A stretch of 40,166 nucleotides of DNA, from contig UQYK01000016.1 of assembly GCA_900545285.1 (NCBI GenBank), positions 1 to 40,166 of the forward strand, read 5' to 3'. The position numbers were made by a program, and so were the translations under genes. Positions 34,500 through 40,166 of this stretch are shown in pieces (position 1 is the first letter of the stretch; each line of letters opens with the position of its first letter). The DNA comes from an uncultured Ruminococcus sp. (GTDB lineage Bacteria > Bacillota > Clostridia > Oscillospirales > Ruminococcaceae). The notes under the pieces were generated by a model. That model worked only from the letters and a program-made list of their open reading frames with translations. It had not been told where the DNA came from and did not search any database.

Positions 34500-35435
34500 C
34501 TATTGCAGCAGCGACTGCCCGAATGTAAACAGCTTTACCATCAGGGGCATGGTCAGCATAGACAGCAGGGTAGTAACTGCGAAAATATGCGAAGCATAGC
34601 CGTCATTCATGCCGTGTTTCTGGCATTGCAGGGTGCACATCGTAGCCGAGGGGGCCGCCATCAGCAGCATTACCACCAGACGAATATTGTCCGGGATAAA
34701 CGTCAGCGGCAGGAACAGCAGACAGAGCACCAACGGTACCAGAATCAGCTTTACGGCGCTCACATAATACACACGGGGATTACGGAAGGCACGGGGCAGG
34801 TTAGCCTGTGCCACGCTGATACCGGAGGCAATCATCCCCAGAGGCGTATTCAGCCCGGAGACGTAGCCACAGGCGGTTTGCAGCAGCTCCGGAAAGTGGA
34901 TACGGAAAAAGAACAGCAGCAGGCCGATGACAATGCCGATCATGGTCGGCGAGGTCAGCTTTCGCAGCAGCGCCTTCCGGTCGTGCTGTCCCGTAAGGAG
35001 CAGTATGCCGTGTGTCCAGGCGAACACGAAAAAAACCGTCAGAAAGGCCGTGCAGTAGAACACGCCCTCCGTCCCCAGCAGTGCGCTGGCCAGCGGAATT
35101 CCCATAAAGCCGCAGTTGCTGTACACCACAGAAAAGCGCTCAATGGCGGTTTCCCGGCCATCCTTCTTCCGAATCAGAAGCTGCGCCAGGAGAATCACAA
35201 TGCCATAGGCCGCCGCCGCCAGCACAAATGTCCAGAGCAGATTTTTTACCAGCTCCGGCTGATATTCCACGTCTGCGTAGGCAGTCACCACCAGAACCGG
35301 TGTCACAATTTCCAGCACGAACGCGGAGAACTGCCGGCCGCCCTTTGCATCCACAATTTTCGTCCGGTATGCGATCATGCCCACCAGATTCAGCAGCAGC
35401 ATCAGCACTGCCTGTTTTAAAATAATTCCTGCCAT
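34500..35435 (-). CDS. AEC (auxin efflux carrier) family transporter
   Basis: Inner-membrane secondary transporter, 311 residues, with about ten hydrophobic segments in two halves. Visible features: NLVGMIAYRTKI near the start, the inter-helix segment YSNCGFMGIPLASALLG typical of the family, TSPTMIGIVIGLLLFFF and MLLMAAPSATMCTLQCQKHG at the start of the last third. Bacterial members move organic acids such as malate or are uncharacterised, so no substrate is assigned. Start ATG 35435 has GGGGGAA upstream; the frame upstream of it is not protein-like. An extended -10 box (TGCTACACT, near 35505) may drive it. Confidence 0.88.
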   Translation of the reverse strand: MAGIILKQAVLMLLLNLVGMIAYRTKIVDAKGGRQFSAFVLEIVTPVLVVTAYADVEYQPELVKNLLWTFVLAAAAYGIVILLAQLLIRKKDGRETAIERFSVVYSNCGFMGIPLASALLGTEGVFYCTAFLTVFFVFAWTHGILLLTGQHDRKALLRKLTSPTMIGIVIGLLLFFFRIHFPELLQTACGYVSGLNTPLGMIASGISVAQANLPRAFRNPRVYYVSAVKLILVPLVLCLLFLPLTFIPDNIRLVVMLLMAAPSATMCTLQCQKHGMNDGYASHIFAVTTLLSMLTMPLMVKLFTFGQSLLQ

Positions 35436-35460
35436 TTTCCATTCCCCCGTATTTTTTCTG

Positions 35461-35498
35461 AAAAAAGCGGAACACGGGGAAAGCCGTATTCCGCTTTT
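35461..35498 (-). terminator. Terminator after dpaB
   Basis: Minus strand: AAAAGCGGAA-T-ACGG pairs with CCGT-G-TTCCGCTTTTTT with a short loop. It lies 34 bp after the dpaB stop and just before the AEC gene. If the AEC promoter is at about 35505 the same hairpin would sit at the 5' end of that transcript. Confidence 0.75.
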
Positions 35499-35532
35499 AG
35501 TGTAGCATAATTTCTTTTCAGTTTTGCAGTGA

Positions 35533-36114
35533 TTATATGAAAATCGGCTGAATTTGCACTCCATCTGCCGCCTGTTCCACTGTTTCCGGCAGTCTGGTAA
35601 AATCCGCCACCAGAGAGGCTGGCTTTTCCTCCGGCGCATCCTGGCGCAGAGGCACGAAATAAAAGTGCTTGGTATTCAGCAAAAGGCCGATATTTTTCGC
35701 CGAAGCGCGCAGTGCGTCATTGGTGGCCACTGCCAGCACAATAGGCTTTTGCCGCCGCAGCATGGACTTCACTGCCATAGTTGCAGTGGTATCTGTGATT
35801 CCGTTTGCAAGCTTTGCCGCTGTATTTGCGGTACAGGGTGCCACGACCAGCAAATCCAGCAGATTTTTCGGTCCCAGAGGTTCCGCTTCTGCAATGGTGC
35901 GGATTGCCTTGTTTCCGCAGATTTTCTCCAATTCGGCAACACGGTTGGCCGCCGCCCCGAACCGTGTATCTGTTTTTGCAGCGTGTTCCGAAAAAATCGG
36001 CGTCAGCACTGCTCCGGCTTCCCGCAGGCGCTTTGCCTGCGCAAAGGCGGCGGAAAAGGTACAGAACGAACCGGTTATCACAAAGCCGATTCGTTTACCT
36101 GTCAGTTCTTTCAT
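35533..36114 (-). CDS. dpaB: Dipicolinate synthase subunit B
   Basis: Flavoprotein-like subunit of dipicolinate synthase (SpoVFB), made in the mother cell to form the dipicolinic acid that fills the spore core. 193 residues, the family length. Motifs: GKRIGFVITGSFCTF at the N-terminus, KTDTRFGAA, AEAEPLGPKNLLDLLVVAPCTANT, RRQKPIVLAVATNDALR and FVPLRQDAPEEKPASLVADF. ATG 36114 is chosen; AAAGGGGA lies upstream and the start overlaps the end of a dpaA remnant as in intact dpaAB operons. The complete dpaA is missing: only its last codons precede dpaB. Unless transcription arises inside the recombinase region, dpaB is cut off from its normal promoter. Confidence 0.93.
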   Translation of the reverse strand: MKELTGKRIGFVITGSFCTFSAAFAQAKRLREAGAVLTPIFSEHAAKTDTRFGAAANRVAELEKICGNKAIRTIAEAEPLGPKNLLDLLVVAPCTANTAAKLANGITDTTATMAVKSMLRRQKPIVLAVATNDALRASAKNIGLLLNTKHFYFVPLRQDAPEEKPASLVADFTRLPETVEQAADGVQIQPIFI

Positions 36115-36213
36115 GAACCAGTCCCCTTTCCACAAGAATATTCCGGATGGTATCCGAAATGATTTGACCTGCTGTTTTGGGGGCAACTTTCCCCGGAGCG
36201 GCCGGAACAGATT
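36095..36213 (-). pseudogene. dpaA: 3' end of dpaA (dipicolinate synthase subunit A), cut off by the recombinase locus
   Basis: The minus-strand frame ending at TAA 36095 encodes VPAAPGKVAPKTAGQIISD then TIRNILVERGLVHERTDR. This aligns with the C-terminus of SpoVFA/DpaA, where I recall APGLPGIVAPKTAGQI followed by a short helix and the stop. The fragment overlaps the dpaB start by 20 bp, the normal coupled arrangement. Upstream, homology stops within a few codons of 36205-36215, only a few bases from the recombinase stop (36220). The missing ~260 N-terminal codons are not in the window. The exact break point is uncertain by a few codons. Confidence 0.85.
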
Positions 36214-36225
36214 CACACATTACCG
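36200..36225. other. Probable attachment-site junction (recombinase element / dpaA)
   Basis: The point where dpaA homology ends, next to the recombinase stop codon, marks one end of an inserted element. Sequence here includes CCGGCCGCTCCGG, partly symmetrical. The core dinucleotide cannot be fixed without the other end, which is not in the window. Confidence 0.45.
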
Positions 36226-37683
36226 CAGGCAGATTTCCAGCGCATCGGGAAAAATCCGCACTTCTTTCAACAAAATTTCCACGGCCTGGCGGCGCTGCTC
36301 CATAGATGCACCATTCCACCAGCGCTGCCAGGATTGTTCCGTTTTCTTTGCGCACACCGGTACATTCTGCATGGCAAGCAGCTGTTCCAGCCGGCATTTT
36401 TTCCGGTGCAGGGATTCCAGTTCCTGGCGCAGATAGGGCACAGCGGCAGAGGGCTCTCCCATTTCCGCCGCAATCCGGCGCATTTTCTCTTCCAGTTCCG
36501 CCAATTCCACCGAAGCGGGATCCGGCCGTTCCGGCTGCTTCTTTTGGGCGTAGGGCAGCACCGTTTCGGCGTATTCGGTCAGCACCGGCAGCACCGCTTC
36601 CTCCACTGTCCGACTGCGCAGGCCGGAAATCCCACGGCAAATTCCAAGCCGTTTTCCGCGGCAAACCCAGTATGTATAGGCAGCGCCAGCACCGTTGTTC
36701 CGGGTGTAGCAGCGCTGACCGCACAGGCCGCAGCACACGTGTCCCTGGAGCCAGGAGGTGTGACCAGAGCCATTCTTTTTTCCAATTTTTCGGGTCAGCA
36801 GGCGCTCCTGAACGCCAATCCACAGGGCAGATTCCACAATTCCCGGATGCAACCCGGCCGCAATGTGCAGTTTTCGCGCACCTTTTTCGCCGATGCGGTA
36901 GGCATGGCAGCCGTTTCCGGCGCAGTATTCCAGCAGTGTATGATCCAAAATCGCCCCGGACTGCTGCAAAAATCGCGCACTGTCCAGGTTTCCCTGCACA
37001 TAAACCGGGCTGTGCAGAATCCGCGCTACGGTGCTGTTTGACCACAGCTGTCCCGTTCGGGTACGGCTGCCCTGTTCATTCATCTGCTGCACGATTTCCT
37101 CAATCGAACTGTGTCCCAGCCCATATGCGCGGTACATTTCCTGCACCTGCGCCGCTTCCTCCGGCAGTGGTGTCCAAACAGTCGTCTGCTTACCGTCCAC
37201 CTTAACTTTTGCCGCACTGTACCCATAAGGCGGCGTTCCGCCCAGCGCCATTTGTTTCAGCGCCCGCGCATAGTAGTTATCGCGCACCCGGCCGGCAATT
37301 GTTTTCTGCTCCATCTCTGCAAACATCATCAGCATATGCAGCAGCATGCGGCCGATTTCCGTGTGAGTGTCAAACTGCTCCCGAACCGATTGAAGCGTCA
37401 CATCATATTCCCGAAACAACGCCATCATGTTGGAAAAATCGCAAAGAGAACGGGAAATTCGATCCAGTTTATACACCAACACAGCCTGCACCTGCTTCTG
37501 TTTGACCACATTCAGGAGTTTTTGGAATCCAGGGCGGTTGGTATTGGTTCCGCTAAAGCCCCGATCAAAAAAAACAAGTGGCTCTTCGGATGGCTCCAGT
37601 AATTTTTGACAGCTTTCAATCTGCATCTCAATGGAAATGGAATCTGGCCGTTCCACAGATTGCCGGGCATAAATGGCCTTCAT
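36220..37683 (-). CDS. Large serine recombinase
   Basis: Site-specific recombinase of 487 residues. The N-terminal resolvase domain has catalytic Ser9 in IYARQSVERPDSISIE and also FSGTNTNRPGFQKLL, VYKLDRISRSLCDF and MFAEMEQKTIAGRV. The recombinase domain follows (about 155-270, from GGTPPYGY). A zinc ribbon (CCGLCGQRC at about 317, partner CRGKRLGIC) and a Glu-rich coiled coil (about 400-460) come next. Start ATG 37683 (GAGGTGAG upstream) is preferred over a longer frame. The class includes phage integrases and SpoIVCA, which excises skin from sigK. Its stop lies a few bases from the broken end of dpaA, as expected of an integrase beside its attachment site. Confidence 0.93.
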   Translation of the reverse strand: MKAIYARQSVERPDSISIEMQIESCQKLLEPSEEPLVFFDRGFSGTNTNRPGFQKLLNVVKQKQVQAVLVYKLDRISRSLCDFSNMMALFREYDVTLQSVREQFDTHTEIGRMLLHMLMMFAEMEQKTIAGRVRDNYYARALKQMALGGTPPYGYSAAKVKVDGKQTTVWTPLPEEAAQVQEMYRAYGLGHSSIEEIVQQMNEQGSRTRTGQLWSNSTVARILHSPVYVQGNLDSARFLQQSGAILDHTLLEYCAGNGCHAYRIGEKGARKLHIAAGLHPGIVESALWIGVQERLLTRKIGKKNGSGHTSWLQGHVCCGLCGQRCYTRNNGAGAAYTYWVCRGKRLGICRGISGLRSRTVEEAVLPVLTEYAETVLPYAQKKQPERPDPASVELAELEEKMRRIAAEMGEPSAAVPYLRQELESLHRKKCRLEQLLAMQNVPVCAKKTEQSWQRWWNGASMEQRRQAVEILLKEVRIFPDALEICLR

Positions 37684-37786
37684 ACGTCTCACCTCAACCT
37701 TTGCGAATATTTTTCTCAGAGGGTACACGTTTTTCGGCAAATTGTCTCCAACTTCTCCGGAAATTTGCAAAAAAACGTGCTATCTA

Positions 37787-37815
37787 TTTTTATGGAAATA
37801 TACGGCCCATTATGC
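37787..37815 (-). promoter_or_regulatory. Possible sigma-E (mother-cell) promoter of the recombinase gene
   Basis: Minus strand: GCATAAT (37809-37815), 14 bp, CATAAAAA (37787-37794). It matches the Bacillus sigma-E pattern (KMATATT, 14-15 bp, CATACAHT) at 6 of 7 and 6 of 8 positions, about 100 nt before the ATG. No sigma-A promoter is evident here. Such short matches in AT-rich DNA can be chance. Confidence 0.3.
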
Positions 37816-37828
37816 ATACAGATAACAC

Positions 37829-37866
37829 AAAAAGGCACCCCTGAAAAATCAGGGATGCCTTTTTTT
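37829..37866 (-). terminator. Terminator after the cohesin-protein gene
   Basis: AAAAAGGCACCCCTGA pairs with TCAGGGATGCCTTTTT around an AAAA loop, with one mismatch. T-runs lie on both ends. It separates the recombinase from upstream transcription. Confidence 0.88.
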
Positions 37867-37920
37867 AACGCTTTACGCGTGTCATTCAGTTGCGTTCTGC
37901 ATCTAAGATGCAGTCAGCTC

Positions 37921-38637
37921 TTACTTTCTCTTCTTGGAAACCAGAGCAACGCCGCCGATAACAGCAACAGCAACAGCTACGCCAGCAACCGGCAGAGCGT
38001 CACCAGTCTTCGGAGAAGAAGTAGATGTAGCCTTCTTGGCCGGAGCCTTAGTTGTAGTTGCAGCAGCAGTTGTGGTAGAACCAGTAGCTACCGGAGCATC
38101 TGTAACAGTTGTTGTTACAACCGGAGCCGGAGCGCCAGCGATTGTGATCTTACCGCTTACTACAGACGGAACTTCGTCAGCGCCAGTAGCGTCCTTGTAA
38201 GTACCCTTACCACCGGTCTTACCAGTGTCAGTAGCAGTCAGAGTGAAGGTGTCGCCTTCAGCAGCAGTTTCCGGAACCTTAACGGTTACATAACCAACTT
38301 CGCCAGCCTTCAGTTCCTTAGTGCTGATGATCGGATACCAAACAAAGCCATCAACGCAAGCTGCTGCGCAAGTACCCTTGTTAGCATCAGCGTCAACATA
38401 AGTCAGGCCATTGTCCAGAGAGAAACCGAAAGCAACGCTTACGAAAGAAGCAGATGCACTGATCGGCAGAGTAACCTCATAGTTAGCTTTCTTCAGATCA
38501 GCCAGAGTGATTTCAGTAGAACCAACGGACAGTGTGCCGCCAGCTGCACTTACAGATGTAGCCATTGTAGCTGCGCATGTAGCAACTACTGCAGCAGCAG
38601 AAAGAGCTGCCATTGCTTTTTTAAATGTAGTCTTCAT
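37921..38637 (-). CDS. Small cell-wall-anchored cohesin protein (ScaE-like anchoring scaffoldin)
   Basis: Exported protein of 238 residues. A signal peptide (about 1-32, ending SVSA) is followed by one cohesin-like module (about 34-168) starting GGTLSVGSTEITLADL and ending VVSGKITIAG. Inside is GEVGYVTVKVPETAAEGDTF, the usual cohesin strand pattern. A Thr/Ala linker and the C-terminal sorting signal SPKTGD (208-213), hydrophobic helix and KKRK follow. A single cohesin on a sortase-anchored stub is the design of ScaE, which fixes cellulosomes to the wall in R. flavefaciens. The match is by architecture; cohesin sequences vary widely. AAAGGAAA precedes the ATG. A dockerin protein is encoded just upstream. 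Confidence 0.75.
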   Translation of the reverse strand: MKTTFKKAMAALSAAAVVATCAATMATSVSAAGGTLSVGSTEITLADLKKANYEVTLPISASASFVSVAFGFSLDNGLTYVDADANKGTCAAACVDGFVWYPIISTKELKAGEVGYVTVKVPETAAEGDTFTLTATDTGKTGGKGTYKDATGADEVPSVVSGKITIAGAPAPVVTTTVTDAPVATGSTTTAAATTTKAPAKKATSTSSPKTGDALPVAGVAVAVAVIGGVALVSKKRK

Positions 38638-38680
38638 TTTTTCTATTTCCTTTCAAGAATAAATTTATGTAATATATCAT

Positions 38681-38706
38681 GTGATGCGATATGCACCTCG
38701 CATCAC
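38681..38706 (-). other. Hairpin between the dockerin and cohesin genes
   Basis: GTGATGCG (38681-38688) and CGCATCAC (38699-38706) form a perfect 8-bp stem with a 10-nt loop in the 138-bp gap. There is no T-run, so it may be a processing or stabilising structure, or an operator, rather than a terminator. Confidence 0.4.
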
Positions 38707-38776
38707 TGATACATACAAGCAATTAAAAAGTTTGTGTTAGGATTGTCTTTCCGGCAGTATCTTACAGATTCAGACC

Positions 38777-40166
38777 TTAGTCCTTGTTCAGATACTTGTT
38801 TGCCAGAACGTCAGTCCACAGAGTTTCCTCATCGTCCTTATTACCAGCATACTGCTGAGCGTAATAAGTCAGGATGAACAGAGCATCATCATTGGTGATG
38901 AGCTTATCCTTGCTGTCAGTACCCAGCTTAGATTCTGTATCTACATCAGATACGAAGTAAACCAGTTTTTCCAGCAGAGCATTGGTCTTTGCAGTCGCAG
39001 TGAATGCAACATCCTTTGCACCTGCATTGACATTGGAGTAGTAGGTCAGAGTCTGCAGAGCATCGTCATTGTCTACCTTACCATTCAGGTTAGTGTCACC
39101 CTTCAGAGCAACAGCAACTTCCGGCTTTGTATCAATTGCGATGGTATCAGAGCCTTCAACGCCAGTGGTGTAGTAAATGTCTACGCCGCCCTGGTAATAG
39201 ATCTTGCCAACCTTTTCCTTGTCAGCCAGCTTTGCATTTGCGTCTACAACAGTCTTGTAAACTTCGCCCGGAGTGCTCTTGAAGCCGATGTAAGCATCGA
39301 TGGATGCAGCATCATCATAAACGGTTTCAGAACCATCCTTCAGAGTCAGCTTAACAGCACTGATCAGATCAGAAGCATTGAATGCCTTATCCTTGGAGAA
39401 GTATACACCGTTGGAAGCCTCAGCTGCAACAGTTTCAACAGCAATGCTGTCTACTGCACTCGGATCAACTGCCGGAGTGGTAGTTGTGGTAGTAGTTACC
39501 GGGTTATCCGGATCTTCTGTTGTTGTTGTAGTTGTTGTTACCGGGTTATCCGGATCTTCGGTTGTTGTGGTGGTAGTAGTAGTTACCGGGTTATCCGGAT
39601 TTTCTGTTGTTGTGGTAGTTGTTACCGGGTTATCCGGATCTTCTGTTGTTGTGGTAGTTGTTACCGGGTTATCCGGATCTTCTGTTGTTGTGGTGGTTGT
39701 TACCGGGTTATCCGGATCTTCTGTTGTTGTAGTAGTAGTTGTTGTTGCCTTGTCTTCCAGAACAACTTCAACTGCACGGTCTACATCGAAGCCAACAACG
39801 CCGTCTGTGCTTACAGTAGCGGAAACAGTCTTCTTGGTGTTAACTTCCTTTACAGTCTTATCCAGATTCAGCTTAGCAACCTCTGCCTTTGCATATTCTT
39901 CCACAGCAGCTGCTTCTTCATCCGGAATGGTGAATTCAACAGTATATGTACCGCCTGCTGCAGCAACAGTGAAGTCGCTGCCGTCCTTAGCCAGATTAGC
40001 CAGGTCGCTTGCGGTAACAGAAATCTTTACGTTTACATCAGCATCTGCCAGGCTCTTGTTCAGGGAGTCTACTGCAGTGTCGAAAGTTGTGCCGTACTTT
40101 GCAGCCAGGCCGTCAACAGTGTTCGGCAGCTTAGCAGCAGAAGCGATGTTGTTCTTTACTGCATAG
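38777..40166 (-). CDS. Dockerin-bearing secreted protein (partial, N-terminus beyond window)
   Basis: The frame is open from the stop at 38777 to the right edge; an internal GTG at 39904 is not the start, because protein-like sequence (TVEFTIPDEEAAAVEEYAKAE) continues through it. The 462 visible codons hold an N-terminal helical/beta region, a Thr-rich linker with six (E/P)xPDNPV units and a beta-rich module. The C-terminal dockerin has DTNLNGKVDNDDALQTLTYY and, after a spacer, a second calcium motif ending LITNDDALFILTYYAQQYAG. It should bind a cohesin on a partner protein and so join a cellulosome-like complex. No catalytic domain is seen in this part, so a structural, adaptor or scaffold role is possible. 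Its relation to the adjacent cohesin protein is untested. Confidence 0.85.
   Translation of the reverse strand, partial: YAVKNNIASAAKLPNTVDGLAAKYGTTFDTAVDSLNKSLADADVNVKISVTASDLANLAKDGSDFTVAAAGGTYTVEFTIPDEEAAAVEEYAKAEVAKLNLDKTVKEVNTKKTVSATVSTDGVVGFDVDRAVEVVLEDKATTTTTTTTEDPDNPVTTTTTTEDPDNPVTTTTTTEDPDNPVTTTTTTENPDNPVTTTTTTTTEDPDNPVTTTTTTTEDPDNPVTTTTTTTPAVDPSAVDSIAVETVAAEASNGVYFSKDKAFNASDLISAVKLTLKDGSETVYDDAASIDAYIGFKSTPGEVYKTVVDANAKLADKEKVGKIYYQGGVDIYYTTGVEGSDTIAIDTKPEVAVALKGDTNLNGKVDNDDALQTLTYYSNVNAGAKDVAFTATAKTNALLEKLVYFVSDVDTESKLGTDSKDKLITNDDALFILTYYAQQYAGNKDDEETLWTDVLANKYLNKD
39478..39750 (-). repeat. Thr-rich tandem repeats in the dockerin protein gene
   Basis: Six units of about 39-45 bp encoding six to eight Thr followed by E(D/N)PDNPV. 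Unit length varies by the number of Thr codons, a sign of slippage. It forms the linker between modules. Confidence 0.9.

Noticed and set aside
36095..37045. 316-codon minus-strand frame overlapping the recombinase gene
   Set aside because: Only its last ~40 codons are real (dpaA remnant); the rest is an alternative frame of the recombinase gene that happens to be open.
39378..40166. Plus-strand open frame of 262 codons at the right edge
   Set aside because: Val/Ser-rich mirror of the Thr-rich linker in the dockerin gene.

Overview
The window looks like a chromosomal segment of an anaerobic, plant-fibre-associated Ruminococcus (Clostridia, Oscillospiraceae), perhaps close to R. champanellensis. 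The grounds are cohesin and dockerin proteins with Thr-rich linkers, a type II fatty-acid cluster that uses FabK, a NifU/NifS pair, an IreB-family protein and sporulation-type genes (dpaB, a PdaA-like deacetylase). Genus is inferred from gene content only. Most genes lie on the minus strand.

1-10.8 kb: fatty acid synthesis. A minus-strand operon runs fabH-fabK-fabG-fabF-accB-fabZ-accC-accD-accA (accA runs off the left edge). It starts at a clear sigma-A promoter upstream of fabH. Divergently, fabD-aroE-aroK are read on the plus strand and end at a strong terminator. No acyl-carrier-protein gene and no recognisable FapR or FabT regulator are present. 10.9-16.5 kb: nifS-nifU, an O-acetylhomoserine sulfhydrylase (metY type) with a consensus promoter and structured leader, a PdaA-like polysaccharide deacetylase, a hairpin-rich gene-free stretch, ireB and a 60-residue DUF1540 protein.

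16.7-26.7 kb: one giant gene for a cell-wall-anchored, repeat-built surface protein of about 3330 residues. It has DUF11-like, CnaB/SpaA-like and Thr-rich repeat regions and a non-canonical sortase signal. It contains a perfect 293-bp internal duplication and visibly AT-richer patches. Next come two serine tRNAs in one transcript.

27.6-31.1 kb (plus strand): yjbQ, a Sir2 deacylase, dtd and an ABC-F ATPase whose second ATP site is degenerate. 31.2-35.4 kb (minus): a type-Ic aspartate-like aminotransferase with a structured leader, a ROK-like repressor and an AEC-family transporter.

35.5-40.2 kb: dpaB (dipicolinate synthase subunit B) is preceded by only the last ~40 codons of dpaA. Directly beyond this fragment sits a large serine recombinase. 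This is the layout expected at one end of an element inserted in a sporulation gene, comparable to skin in sigK, and it is the most interesting point of the window. Upstream are a small cohesin-bearing anchoring protein (ScaE-like) and a dockerin protein cut by the right edge; they could be cargo of the element or host genes.
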